Assembly: GCF_003994465.1 (NCBI RefSeq)
Contig: NZ_RZNX01000001.1
Location: 938,915 to 1,002,914, forward strand
DNA from: Paenibacillus zeisoli
Lineage (GTDB): Bacteria; Bacillota; Bacilli; Paenibacillales; Paenibacillaceae
DNA length: 64,000 nt
Direction: 5' to 3'
The notes under the pieces are model-generated. The model was not told the origin of the DNA. It was given only the letters and a program-made list of their open reading frames with translations, and made no database searches. Positions within the stretch are counted from its first letter, which is position 1. Every line of letters begins with the position of its first letter. The position numbers and the translations under genes are program-made. Below, one piece after another: positions 43,642 to 52,393 of the stretch.

Positions 43642-44079
43642 TCATTTTATTCTGGAAACTTGTCGAGCAGTGTGAAACAGTGTAAGTTGAGATAGCCGCT
43701 GAGTGATGTCTTGCATCCACATGCTGTCTTCTTGTTCTTTGGCATATCCATAGATATCGAGGAGAAGATTGATTCTATCTTCTTTTTTTTGTTCCAATAT
43801 GTGTTCGATTGAAGCGGATATAGGGGCTGCATATATCGCATCGTACAGAAGATTCGCCACCTCATTCATCTCATTGAAATGAATCACCCGGCTTCCTTCG
43901 ATCTGCTTCCACTCCCCAAGCAGGGATAGAACATGCGGCTTCACTTCAGGAAGAACTTCATAAGTCGAACAGGATTCACATTGTAATATGGGTACATTTT
44001 CAATTTCAATTCGCCCTTCAAAAATGACTTTTCTGAAATCCAGGCTCATCGCTTGTCCGCAATCACATGACTTGCGCAC
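43642..44079 (-). CDS. Small protein with YgiT-type zinc-finger-like N-terminus
   Basis: The 145-residue product starts at GTG 44079, with GAGGTG about 5 bases upstream and a stop just before it in frame. The first 40 residues hold two cysteine pairs (CDCG near residue 5 and CESC near 34) around the segment EIENVPILQ, reminiscent of the YgiT/MqsA zinc finger, though the antitoxin helix-turn-helix domain of MqsA is not visible. The rest is helical (EMNEVANLLYDAIYAAP, EHILEQKKEDRINLLLDIYG). The divergent gene encodes a PfpI-like protein. The function is unknown. Confidence 0.75.
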   Translation of the reverse strand: MRKSCDCGQAMSLDFRKVIFEGRIEIENVPILQCESCSTYEVLPEVKPHVLSLLGEWKQIEGSRVIHFNEMNEVANLLYDAIYAAPISASIEHILEQKKEDRINLLLDIYGYAKEQEDSMWMQDITQRLSQLTLFHTARQVSRIK

Positions 44080-44226
44080 ATCATCACCTCATCTGCATTC
44101 TGTTTCAATATTTTGTGCCTTAATCTAACTAACGTAAGTGATGTGTAAAAAGTTTTGGTTTTTGATACAATTAAATAACTGAAAAAGCATTTCGTCAATG
44201 CTCAAATTCGACTGGAGGCGTTAGAT

Positions 44227-44754
44227 ATGAGACTAACTGGAAAAAGAGTCATCGCTTTAGTGGATGAAGAATTTGAGGATTTAGAACTCTGGTACCCGGT
44301 ATATCGCGTTCGCGAGGAAGGGGCTGAGGTTCACCTCGTCGGTGCCGAGAAAGGCAAAAAATACATTGGCAAGTATGGCGTTCCCGCGGAAGCTGAAATT
44401 GCTTACGAAGAGGTGGAAAGCCAGAATTATGATGGTATTCTAGTTCCTGGCGGCTGGGCGCCGGACAAGCTTCGCCGGTATCCAAAGGTGCTGCAGCTCG
44501 TCCGCGAAATGAACGAAGCCAAGAAGCCCATCGGGCAAATTTGCCATGCAGGCTGGGTACTGATTTCCGCCAAGATTCTGAATGGAGTTACAGTTACCTC
44601 AACACCAGGAATTCGCGACGATATGGAGAATGCCGGAGCTATCTGGAAGGATGAACCGGTAGTTACGGATGGCCATATCATCTCCGCCCGCCGCCCTCCC
44701 GATCTTCCGCCATATGGAGCTGCTTTCTGCGATGCACTGGCAGCAGCCAAATAG
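44227..44754 (+). CDS. DJ-1/PfpI family protein
   Basis: The 175-residue product belongs to the DJ-1/PfpI superfamily, which includes intracellular peptidases, chaperones and enzymes that repair glyoxal-modified molecules. The nucleophile elbow is intact as GQICHAGWVL, with Cys followed by His as in PfpI/YhbO members; the family Glu stands in EEFEDLELW. RRPPDLPPYGAAF at the C-terminus is also typical. GGAGG precedes the ATG. The activity cannot be decided from sequence. It ends at a bidirectional terminator shared with ptsI. Confidence 0.9.
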   Translation: MRLTGKRVIALVDEEFEDLELWYPVYRVREEGAEVHLVGAEKGKKYIGKYGVPAEAEIAYEEVESQNYDGILVPGGWAPDKLRRYPKVLQLVREMNEAKKPIGQICHAGWVLISAKILNGVTVTSTPGIRDDMENAGAIWKDEPVVTDGHIISARRPPDLPPYGAAFCDALAAAK

Positions 44755-44757
44755 AGT

Positions 44758-44793
44758 ACAAAACCGCTGACGAGTTAATCGCAGCGGTTTTGT
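44758..44793. terminator. Bidirectional terminator between the PfpI gene and ptsI
   Basis: Perfect 12-bp arms ACAAAACCGCTG and CAGCGGTTTTGT with a 12-base loop lie between the two convergent genes. Confidence 0.9.
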
Positions 44794-44826
44794 TATTTAA
44801 ACATGTAGAATGCTCAGATGATGCAC

Positions 44827-46587
44827 TTAATTAAGCGGACACCTTTGCTCTTCTTCTGATCTCAACACTTCACTCATGGAATTCTGTTCCAGAAGAGCTT
44901 CAATTTCTGCACTGGTCCGAAGCTTGTAGCATTGCTCCCCTACGGCTTTTCCCTCGGTCGCCTTACTCCCGAGAATTTTATGCTTTACCCGCAGCAAGGA
45001 TTGGGGGGACATACTTAAATCATGAATCCCCAAGTACAGCCATAACGGAACGGACCGTTCATCCCCTGCCATTTCTCCGCAAACACTGACCGTAATCCCG
45101 GCCGCATGGGCCGCTCTGACAGTAGTGCGAAGCATACGTAAAATAGCTGGGTGATAGGGATGGTACATCTCTGCAATTTGCTCATTCATCCGGTCCACAG
45201 CGAGAACATACTGAACCAGATCATTCGTTCCGATACTGAAGAAGTCAACTTCTTCAGCAAGCAAATCAGCAATAGCTGCAGCAGCTGGAACTTCAATCAT
45301 AATTCCCACAGGAATCTCAGCGTCATAAGTGATTCCCTTGAGATCCAGTTCGTGCATCGCTTCCCGGAGGATCTGTTTGGCTTCAATAACTTCCTCTACC
45401 GATGAAATCATGGGAAATAAAATTTTCATCCGGCCATAGGCACTGGCTCTCAGAATAGCGGTAAGCTGGGTTTTGAACAATTCCGGGCAATCCAGGCTAA
45501 TTCGAATTCCTCGATATCCAAGCACAGGATTCTCCTCCTCGGGGATGGAGAAATACTCGAGCTCCTTATCTCCCCCTATGTCCAGGGTTCTGATCACAAC
45601 AGCATGATTCCCTGACTTCTCTGCAACCTGACGATAAACATCAAACTGTTCATCCTCTGTCGGGAACGTACTGCGGTTCATATACAGAAATTCGGTCCGG
45701 AACAAACCTACTCCTTCCGCGCCATGCTTCAACGCGATCTCACAGTCCTTGATCGAGCTGATGTTGCCTGCTAATCTCAGCTGAACACCGTCGATCGTGA
45801 CCGCGGCCACCGAAGCCAGCTGCTGCAGCTGCTCCTTGCGTTTGCGGAGCCGTTCTGCAAGCTGGGAGTACTTGTTCACCAGCCTTTCATCCGGATCCAG
45901 GAACAGGCAGCCTTCATCACCGTCTACAATCAGCAGATCCCCGGTTTGAATTGGGACAGTCAACTTATTCTCCAAGCCAGAGACAAGAGGAATACCAAGC
46001 GCCCTGGCCATGATTGCCGAATGGGAGGTCTTTCCCCCAAGCATCGTGACCATTCCAAGCACATTGCTGGGATTTAGGTGTACAAGCTGTGAGGGGGATA
46101 ACTCTTTGGCTACAAGGATGTAAGGCTGTGTATCCGCAGGTAGGGTAATGTCGGGCGTCCCTAGCAGGTGCTTGAGAAGCCGATTGCCTACATCTTTTAT
46201 GTCAAGAGCACGCTCTTTCATATATTCATCGTCCAGCAAATCAAACATCGTGACGAAATGATCGATGGCTTCCTTTACGGCAACTTCGGCAGCCTTGTAT
46301 TGTCGTTCAATGATCCCCTGGATCTCACTCATAAAGACGGGATCTTCTAAAATGGCGATATGGGCATCAAAAATACCCGATTCCTCTGAACCCACCATTT
46401 CCTTGATCTCGTTCTTGATAATTTCAATCTCATTCTTGGAGGTCCTGATTCCTTCATACAAACGATCAAATTCCTTGGTGAGATCGATGTTCTCCATTCT
46501 CCGATCTGGCACGTCCCATTCCCAAGAAGGCAGAACGAACGCTCTTCCGATGGCAACTCCAGTCGAAGCACCGATACCTTGTATCAT
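44827..46587 (-). CDS. ptsI: PTS enzyme I (phosphoenolpyruvate-protein phosphotransferase)
   Basis: Enzyme I takes phosphate from phosphoenolpyruvate and passes it to HPr, the first step of PTS sugar uptake. The 586-residue protein has the phosphorylated histidine His189 in GGKTSHSAIMAR, the PEP-binding segment GVGLFRTEFLYM, and the C-terminal catalytic Cys in VSVCGEMAGD. AAGGGGG precedes ATG 46587; the frame opens five codons earlier. No ptsH lies beside it, unlike the usual ptsHI operon; only a histidine-less HPr relative is encoded in the window (26870-27115). Confidence 0.95.
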   Translation of the reverse strand: MIQGIGASTGVAIGRAFVLPSWEWDVPDRRMENIDLTKEFDRLYEGIRTSKNEIEIIKNEIKEMVGSEESGIFDAHIAILEDPVFMSEIQGIIERQYKAAEVAVKEAIDHFVTMFDLLDDEYMKERALDIKDVGNRLLKHLLGTPDITLPADTQPYILVAKELSPSQLVHLNPSNVLGMVTMLGGKTSHSAIMARALGIPLVSGLENKLTVPIQTGDLLIVDGDEGCLFLDPDERLVNKYSQLAERLRKRKEQLQQLASVAAVTIDGVQLRLAGNISSIKDCEIALKHGAEGVGLFRTEFLYMNRSTFPTEDEQFDVYRQVAEKSGNHAVVIRTLDIGGDKELEYFSIPEEENPVLGYRGIRISLDCPELFKTQLTAILRASAYGRMKILFPMISSVEEVIEAKQILREAMHELDLKGITYDAEIPVGIMIEVPAAAAIADLLAEEVDFFSIGTNDLVQYVLAVDRMNEQIAEMYHPYHPAILRMLRTTVRAAHAAGITVSVCGEMAGDERSVPLWLYLGIHDLSMSPQSLLRVKHKILGSKATEGKAVGEQCYKLRTSAEIEALLEQNSMSEVLRSEEEQRCPLN

Positions 46588-46642
46588 ATGAGCCCCCTTC
46601 AATTCCTACTTCTCATAGGATATCCTCTCTCTATATAGATAT

Positions 46643-46670
46643 GGTATACACCCACCCAAACATTTGTCAA
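46643..46670 (-). promoter_or_regulatory. Candidate promoter of ptsI
   Basis: On the minus strand TTGACA (46665-46670) is followed after 16 bases by TATACC (46643-46648). The -35 box is perfect, the -10 box is weak. It lies 56 bases before the ptsI start. Confidence 0.5.
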
Positions 46671-46682
46671 AGGAAAAAGCTC

Positions 46683-46711
46683 AAATAACAAAGGCACTCA
46701 AGCTGAGTGCC
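46683..46711 (-). terminator. Terminator downstream of the CoA-binding protein gene
   Basis: GGCACTCA and TGAGTGCC arms (8 bp) around AGC are followed on the minus strand by TTTGTTATTTG, 30 bases after the stop. Confidence 0.75.
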
Positions 46712-46740
46712 CTGTCAGATATAAATCATATTTCCGCAGA

Positions 46741-47172
46741 TTATCGGCTGCGGACAGGTGAAGTTACCGCATCCTCTACTTTAATGCACCGGTCCATAAT
46801 AACTTTAAGCCCGTTCCCGGATGCAATTTGGTTGGCTTCTTCACTGAATACCCCGAGCTGCAGCCATAACACTTTGGCACCAATTGCTACAGCTTCCTGC
46901 GCCACTTCCGGGGTGTACTCACTCCGGCGGAATACATTCACGATGTCCACAGGCTCAGGGATATCCTTGAGCCTAGCATAGGTCTTATCTCCCAGAATGT
47001 CTTCAGTTATCATGGGATTAACAGGAATAATCCGGTATCCTCTAAGCTGAAGCGCATGGGCAATCATGTAGGAAGTCCGGTCCGTTTTGTCCGACAACCC
47101 AACAATAGCGATATTTCCAGCCGATTCCAGAATAGCTTTTATTTCTTGACGGCTCGGATTCTCAAATGCCAT
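46741..47172 (-). CDS. CoA-binding domain protein (YccU type)
   Basis: The 143-residue product is a single Rossmann-like CoA-binding domain, as in succinyl-CoA synthetase alpha subunits and YccU: IAIVGLSDKTDRTSYMIAHAL near the N-terminus (nucleotide-binding loop) and VDIVNVFRRSEYTPEVAQEA in the middle. VIMDRCIKVE near the end is also typical. The role of these stand-alone proteins is not well known. GGGAGGGG precedes the ATG at 47172. It is the last gene of the aroK-aroA unit, 43 bases after aroA. Confidence 0.9.
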   Translation of the reverse strand: MAFENPSRQEIKAILESAGNIAIVGLSDKTDRTSYMIAHALQLRGYRIIPVNPMITEDILGDKTYARLKDIPEPVDIVNVFRRSEYTPEVAQEAVAIGAKVLWLQLGVFSEEANQIASGNGLKVIMDRCIKVEDAVTSPVRSR

Positions 47173-47215
47173 ACCAAACCCCTCCCATCTCAATATGCAA
47201 ACTTTTAAATAAATA

Positions 47216-48511
47216 TTAGGACTTCAGCCATTCTACAGAAGCACCAAGTGCAGAGATGTGATCAAAGAACTGTGGATAAGACTTGGCCACATGATGCGCA
47301 TCCTTAATGGTCACCGGCTTCTGAGACCGTAAACCAACAATTGTGAGTGCCATGATCACCCTGTGATCGTAATGGGCATTAATCTCTACACCGCCCTCAA
47401 CGCCTTCAGGACGACCATGAACAATAATTTCAGCTTGTCGTTCCTCGACATGAGCCCCGGCCTTCCGCAGTTCGGTCAAATAATCCGTAATACGGTCGCA
47501 TTCTTTATAACGAAGATTCTCCACATTATAGAATCTTGAGGTTCCTTCAGCAAATACAGCCGCGGCGACCATGGCCAGGACCGCATCCGTAGCCGCGTCC
47601 CCGTCGAATTCGACAGCCTTCAGCTTACCGGTTCCCTGGATATGAACAATACCATTCTGATGTGTTAAAGGGACGTTCATCATCTTAAGCACATCGACTA
47701 CCGCCCGTTCACCCTGCTTGCTGTGCTCCACCAGACCTTTCACGGTAACATCAGACTCTGTCACTGCTGCGGCTGCCAGAATGGCTGCGGATCCCGGATA
47801 ATCGCCTTGTACCTGATAAGTCTTAGCTTGGTAGGATTGGCGTCCTGGCACTTTAAAGTGAACATAATCCTCGGAAGCTTCAATCCGGATACCCGCCTGC
47901 TCCAACACTTCCAGCGTCTGTCCAACAACTACTTTGGATTTCAAATCCCCAAGCACTTCTATCTCACTGTCTTCCGCAAGCAAAGGGGTAAGGAAGAGCA
48001 GGGCGCTGAGATATTGGGAGCTAACCTCTCCCGATACCTTGATCTTACCGCCCTTAGGTGATCCTCCCTGAATACGGATTGGAAGGCGTCCTTCATTATG
48101 CTCCACATTCACACCCATTTGGGTAAGGGAATCAATGAGGTCATCATGAGGGCGTTTGCCGAGTGAATCCGGATAAGTATTAACGAAGGTAACATCAGGA
48201 CATAGTGCAGTTACAGCCATAAGGAAACGAAGCACCGCTCCGGCGTTGCCTACATTAAGCTCTTTGACATCCTTCGGCTTGGAACCGAAGCCCTTGATCA
48301 CAATCTTCTCGTCGTCTTCCTCAATGACAGCCCCCAAATCGGCGATACACCGCCGCATGGCATCACTGTCTTCACTATGTGCCGGGTAATAAATCGTACT
48401 GGTGCCTTCTGCAAGCGCAGCTACCAGCAAATACCGGGTCGTATAATTTTTTGAAGAAAGTGCTTGAATTTCCCCTTTTAGCTGAGGCGTGGGTCTAACA
48501 ATAATATCCAT
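47216..48511 (-). CDS. aroA: 3-Phosphoshikimate 1-carboxyvinyltransferase (EPSP synthase)
   Basis: AroA joins shikimate-3-phosphate and PEP, the sixth shikimate step and the target of glyphosate. The 431-residue product has the two-domain inverse-barrel pattern: SSKNYTTRYL with Lys21, VNTYPDSLGKRPHDDL, SGEVSSQYLSALLF, and AHYDHRVIMAL near the end. The PEP-loop motif is NVGNAGAVLRFL (residues 87-97), with Ala at the position of E. coli Thr97 and Phe at Pro101; this is unusual compared with the GTA/GTT form of classic enzymes. It lies 73 bases after aroK. Confidence 0.95.
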   Translation of the reverse strand: MDIIVRPTPQLKGEIQALSSKNYTTRYLLVAALAEGTSTIYYPAHSEDSDAMRRCIADLGAVIEEDDEKIVIKGFGSKPKDVKELNVGNAGAVLRFLMAVTALCPDVTFVNTYPDSLGKRPHDDLIDSLTQMGVNVEHNEGRLPIRIQGGSPKGGKIKVSGEVSSQYLSALLFLTPLLAEDSEIEVLGDLKSKVVVGQTLEVLEQAGIRIEASEDYVHFKVPGRQSYQAKTYQVQGDYPGSAAILAAAAVTESDVTVKGLVEHSKQGERAVVDVLKMMNVPLTHQNGIVHIQGTGKLKAVEFDGDAATDAVLAMVAAAVFAEGTSRFYNVENLRYKECDRITDYLTELRKAGAHVEERQAEIIVHGRPEGVEGGVEINAHYDHRVIMALTIVGLRSQKPVTIKDAHHVAKSYPQFFDHISALGASVEWLKS

Positions 48512-48584
48512 ATGTACTCTCCTTTTGTATATTTATGCTGCCTTCTGACATAAAAAGTCTCACCATCAATTCACAGGACGAAGC

Positions 48585-49097
48585 TTAAACGCGGTAATGC
48601 ATTAAAATCTCTGAAGCCACGTCAGCTGCTGATTTGCCCGTTGTATCCACTGTACAATGTGCAAAATCGTATGCGCCTTTGCGCTCATCCAGCAGTCGCA
48701 TTACCCGTTCACGTACTCCACCGGCTAATAAAGGCCGATTCGGGTCGTCACCTACCCGGCTGATGATGCTCTCTGCGTCGGCTTTCAAAGATACGACCCA
48801 GCCATTTGCAGCCATTTCCTTGCAGTTCTCGGCTTTCAGCACACATCCACCGCCTGTAGCCACAATAACACGATCCCGCTGAAGAACCTCACGCAGGACA
48901 GCGTTCTCCATTTCCCGGAAAAAGGCTTCTCCCTTGTTAGCAAAAATATCAGGGATCGTACTGCCAGCCTTGCGCTGAATCTCAAGATCCAGATCCACGA
49001 GTTCATGTCCGGTCTCCGCCGCCAGGAGTGTACCGACGGTTGATTTACCTGTACCCATCATTCCAATTAAAACAATGTTGTCTTTCGGCCCTTTCAA
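48585..49097 (-). CDS. aroK: Shikimate kinase
   Basis: AroK phosphorylates shikimate at the 3-hydroxyl, the step before AroA. The 170-residue product (start TTG at 49097, MKGPKDNIVLIG) has the P-loop GMMGTGKSTVG, the shikimate-binding Asp in VDLDLEIQRKAG, TGGGCVLKAENC, and the lid arginine in GDDPNRPLLAG. The TTG start is chosen because AGGTG lies 5 bases before it; the frame opens at another TTG (49139) without a ribosome binding site. Its position directly before aroA fits the pathway. Confidence 0.93.
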   Translation of the reverse strand: MKGPKDNIVLIGMMGTGKSTVGTLLAAETGHELVDLDLEIQRKAGSTIPDIFANKGEAFFREMENAVLREVLQRDRVIVATGGGCVLKAENCKEMAANGWVVSLKADAESIISRVGDDPNRPLLAGGVRERVMRLLDERKGAYDFAHCTVDTTGKSAADVASEILMHYRV

Positions 49098-49180
49098 CGT
49101 GTCACCTACTTTATGTCTTCCTACTCCAAATACTCTCAAAAAAATAACTTTGTCATATCATAACACATTATTCATGAAGC

Positions 49181-49220
49181 AAAAAGACACCCCGTCAGGC
49201 AATAAGCCAAACCGGGGTGC
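49181..49220 (-). terminator. Terminator downstream of gnd
   Basis: CACCCCG and CGGGGTG arms with an inner GGC/GCC pairing are followed on the minus strand by TCTTTTTGC. It separates gnd from aroK. Confidence 0.88.
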
Positions 49221-49241
49221 CCCTCAGATATTAAGGTTAGA

Positions 49242-50648
49242 TTAGAACCACTGATGGTGGAATACGCCTTCTTTGTCCACACGCTTGAAGGTGTGAGCTC
49301 CGAAGTAATCGCGCTGTGCCTGAAGCAGGTTCGCTGGCAGTCTCTCGGTCCGGTAGCTGTCATAATAGGACAGTGCGGAAGAGAAGCCTGGTACCGGAAC
49401 CCCGTTAGCAACTGCTGTAGAGATAACTTGGCGCCATGCACCCTGATAAGATTCAACAATTTGCTTAAAGTAAGAATCAAGCAGCAGGTTCTTCAGTGCA
49501 GGATCACGGTCATAAGCATCCTTGATGTTCTGCAGGAACTGGGAACGGATAATACAGCCGCCGCGGAAGATCATCGCAATATTGCCATATTTCAAATCCC
49601 AGCCGTATTCGTCAGAAGCGGCACGCATTTGAGCAAAGCCCTGTGCGTAAGAGACAATCTTACTTGCGAACAATGCCTTACGTACGTTCTCGATGAATTC
49701 CTGCTTGTCCCCTTCAAAGGACTTAGCTGGTCCGCTAAGGATTTTGCTTGCTGCTACACGCTCTTCTTTCATTGCAGACAAGAAACGGGAGAATACGGAT
49801 TCGGTGATCATGGACAGCGGCACACCAAGATCCAGGGCGCTTTGGCTTGTCCATTTCCCTGTACCCTTTTGACCAGCTGCATCAAGAATCACGTCTACCA
49901 TTGGCTTGCCGGTCTCTTCATCATACTGGGAGAAGATATCCGCTGTGATCTCGATCAGATAGCTGTCGAGTTCACCTTTGTTCCATTCTGTGAAAATTTC
50001 ATGAAGTTCCTTAGCATCAAGGTTCAGCGTATCCTTAAGCAAGTGATAAGCTTCACCAATCAGCTGCATGTCACCATACTCGATACCGTTGTGAACCATT
50101 TTCACATAATGTCCGGCACCGTCTGGTCCGATGTATGTACAGCAAGGGTCACCGTCAACTTTGGCAGAAATCGCCGTAAGGATCGGCTTAACCAGTTCAT
50201 AAGCACTTTCTTGTCCACCTGGCATAATCGCAGGTCCGTTCAGAGCGCCTTCTTCGCCGCCTGATACCCCTGTTCCGATGAACCGGAAGCCTTTAGCTTC
50301 AAGGTCTTTACTGCGACGCTGGGTATCCGGGAAGTATGCGTTACCTCCATCAATAATGATGTCTCCTTGATCCAGGTGTGGGACCAATTGCTCAATCGTT
50401 GCATCTGTAGCTGCACCAGCTTGTACCATAATTAGAATTTTGCGTGGAGTTTCCAAAGATTCCACGAATTCTTCAATCGAGAAAGTGCCGAATAGATTCT
50501 TGCCTTTGGCTTCATTCTCGAGCAACTCGTGTGTCTTCTGAGGGGAACGGTTAAATACAGATACAGTAAAGCCTCTGCTCTCAATATTCAGTGCCAAATT
50601 CTTACCCATCACCGCAAGACCGATGACGCCTATCTGTTGTTTTGACAT
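49242..50648 (-). CDS. gnd: 6-Phosphogluconate dehydrogenase, decarboxylating
   Basis: Gnd oxidises 6-phosphogluconate to ribulose-5-phosphate and CO2 with reduction of NADP+ in the pentose phosphate pathway. The 468-residue protein has the N-terminal Rossmann motif [15 protein letters not shown] with VFNRSP (NADP-type, Asn-Arg-Ser), substrate motifs [12 protein letters not shown] and [12 protein letters not shown], and the C-terminal [29 protein letters not shown] lies 6 bases before ATG 50648; four more codons are open upstream. Length and motifs are those of the canonical long-form enzyme. Confidence 0.98.
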   Translation of the reverse strand: MSKQQIGVIGLAVMGKNLALNIESRGFTVSVFNRSPQKTHELLENEAKGKNLFGTFSIEEFVESLETPRKILIMVQAGAATDATIEQLVPHLDQGDIIIDGGNAYFPDTQRRSKDLEAKGFRFIGTGVSGGEEGALNGPAIMPGGQESAYELVKPILTAISAKVDGDPCCTYIGPDGAGHYVKMVHNGIEYGDMQLIGEAYHLLKDTLNLDAKELHEIFTEWNKGELDSYLIEITADIFSQYDEETGKPMVDVILDAAGQKGTGKWTSQSALDLGVPLSMITESVFSRFLSAMKEERVAASKILSGPAKSFEGDKQEFIENVRKALFASKIVSYAQGFAQMRAASDEYGWDLKYGNIAMIFRGGCIIRSQFLQNIKDAYDRDPALKNLLLDSYFKQIVESYQGAWRQVISTAVANGVPVPGFSSALSYYDSYRTERLPANLLQAQRDYFGAHTFKRVDKEGVFHHQWF

Positions 50649-50758
50649 CAGGTTCTCCATCCTTTGCAGACTATATTTTATGACAATAATATCATTTTAA
50701 TGCTTTTGAGGAAAGAAGTGAACCCCCGAGTGCTTTAACGTGTCAAAGCAGCATACGC

Positions 50759-50793
50759 ACAAAGCACCCCAAATCAATATGTTTTGAGGTGCT
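50759..50793 (-). terminator. Terminator-like hairpin downstream of the 198-residue unknown gene
   Basis: On the minus strand AAGCACCTCAAA pairs with TTTGGGGTGCTT (one G-U) around a 9-base loop. The following U-run is poor (TGTGCG), so it may be weak. Confidence 0.55.
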
Positions 50794-50823
50794 TCGGTCA
50801 CTTCATATTTATTTCACAGCTGA

Positions 50824-51420
50824 TCACCATTCAAGCTCCATCAGATTACGGCGAAGCTTCTTCAGCTTTTCTTTACTGGTATCGGCCGCCTTCTCATCGC
50901 CGGACTTCAGTGCTTCAAATAACCTCTCAAGCTCTGCATCTACCTCGCCTTGAAGGCACTCAATCTCATGCTCAGCAGAAAGTGAGTTATACATATACGT
51001 CATCTTTTCAAAGCTTGGATCCACGCCTTTCTGGTAAAGAACCCGCTGCTGCACTCCGGATACCTCAACCAGGCGGATGACTTCGCCAAACAAGATATTC
51101 TCGATCAGAATCTGCCGATCCTTAAAGCGCTTAACCACCGCATGCCCCCGCAAATCGCCGATTAATTTCTCCAGCCACTCTGCAAGCTTCGCATCCTTAA
51201 TGATATAATCCCCTACCAGTTTGTAGCTTTGGTGTACCCTCTGGAAGCGGAGCTTGGTCAGCTTACGGCCTGTTCGGACGGAGACAATAAAGATGGAGTC
51301 ACTCTCACTCCAATACAGCGAGTATCCATCCTGAATTAAATCCCGGATCAGCTGCTGAATATGAACCCGTTCAAATCGTAATTCGAGATTGCAATATTCT
51401 ACTTCGTAACTTTTGTTCAT
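50824..51420 (-). CDS. Unrecognised protein, 198 residues
   Basis: I do not recognise this protein. A very good AAGGAGGG precedes ATG 51420 (MNKSYEVEYCNLELRFER); the frame opens sixteen codons earlier without support. It is soluble. It begins with a beta-rich, basic half (SIFIVSVRTGRKLTKLRFQRVHQ, shown here by its SVRTGRKLTKLRF core) and ends with a charged coiled-coil-like helix (EVDAELERLFEALKSGDEKA, then KLKKLRRNLMELEW). The mix suggests a small RNA- or protein-binding factor, which is only a guess from composition. Confidence 0.75.
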   Translation of the reverse strand: MNKSYEVEYCNLELRFERVHIQQLIRDLIQDGYSLYWSESDSIFIVSVRTGRKLTKLRFQRVHQSYKLVGDYIIKDAKLAEWLEKLIGDLRGHAVVKRFKDRQILIENILFGEVIRLVEVSGVQQRVLYQKGVDPSFEKMTYMYNSLSAEHEIECLQGEVDAELERLFEALKSGDEKAADTSKEKLKKLRRNLMELEW

Positions 51421-51695
51421 GGGACTCCCTCCTTCAAGTTTTGCTGAGCAAAACTGTTCCGAAAGCATAGACTCTGCAGGGCATGAAACGCTTGAAAATA
51501 CAATCGTCCTGGTTACAGTTTACATTATCTTATACTTTATCTTATGTAACGGTAACTTGGATTATTTGATTATTTTTACCCGCAAAGTTTAGGTCGTGAC
51601 GCAAATTTTGTAGGATTTTGATATAATCAAGCTGCTGCACATTTGTTGGTCTGTAGTGTGAGCACAAATCAATACATAATCAGGGGGCACTGCTC

Positions 51696-52319
51696 ATGAC
51701 TTTTACCGGCTTTACCAAACAAGATTTCGACGTCTTCACTGTTCCGGGACTGGAACCACGTATGGAGACTTTAATTAAAGTTCTACGGCCAAAATTAGAT
51801 GAACTTGGCGGACTGATTAGCCCTTACCTATCCGCGCTTTGCGGAGAAGAAATCTTCCCGCATGTAGCCAAGCATGCACGGAGAACCATAAATCCACCGC
51901 ATGACAGCTGGGTGGCTTGGGGAAGCAGCAAACGCGGCTATAAAGCCCTTCCGCATTTCCAGGTAGGGATGTTCGCCTCCCATCTGTTCATTATTTTTGC
52001 CGTTATATACGAAAGCCCCAATAAACTCATTCTCGCCAAATATCTGGAAAAACACGCGTCCAGCTTGAAAAAAAATGTTCCGGATGAATTTTATTGGTCG
52101 ATGGACCATATGGATCCGGGCGGTAAGCTTCATAAGGAACTGGCAGCCAGCGACTTCAAAGCCATGGCGGGTAAGCTGAGCTCAGTCAAGAAATCCGAAA
52201 TATTATGCGGTCTACGGATTGAACAGGACGACCCTATTCTCCGCGATGGGGACAAGCTCATTGCGAAGATCGAAGATACATTCGAGAAGCTCCTTCCTCT
52301 TTATAAAGCCTCTTTCTAG
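51696..52319 (+). CDS. yktB: YktB family protein (DUF1054)
   Basis: The 207-residue product matches the Bacillales YktB family of unknown function. Typical segments are FTKQDFDVFTVPGLEPRM, HDSWVAWGSSKRGYKALPHF and VGMFASHLFIIFAVIYE. The predicted fold is a compact alpha/beta domain with no membrane segment. A GGGGGC-type ribosome binding site precedes the ATG, and TATAAT near 51622 may be its -10 box. It converges on the MFS transporter through a shared terminator. Confidence 0.92.
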   Translation: MTFTGFTKQDFDVFTVPGLEPRMETLIKVLRPKLDELGGLISPYLSALCGEEIFPHVAKHARRTINPPHDSWVAWGSSKRGYKALPHFQVGMFASHLFIIFAVIYESPNKLILAKYLEKHASSLKKNVPDEFYWSMDHMDPGGKLHKELAASDFKAMAGKLSSVKKSEILCGLRIEQDDPILRDGDKLIAKIEDTFEKLLPLYKASF

Positions 52320-52333
52320 ATAATGTCTAATAC

Positions 52334-52381
52334 AAACAGGGGTGTCCCAAAATGGTCTATGGACCTGGGACACCCCTGTTT
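52334..52381. terminator. Bidirectional terminator between yktB and the MFS gene
   Basis: Perfect 16-bp arms AAACAGGGGTGTCCCA and complement enclose a loop of about 16 bases, with no long T-run on either strand. Confidence 0.82.
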
Positions 52382-52393
52382 ATGCTGCATGGA

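Noticed and set aside
43442..43675. 77-codon plus-strand frame in the ccpA upstream region
   Set aside because: No ribosome binding site, odd composition, and it runs into the antisense end of the zinc-finger gene.
43642..44079. MqsA-type antitoxin of a toxin-antitoxin pair
   Set aside because: No helix-turn-helix domain and no adjacent toxin gene on the same strand; only the cysteine pairs are similar.
49254..50264. Plus-strand frame of 336 codons
   Set aside because: It is antisense to gnd, whose protein is unmistakable; the frame is a shadow.
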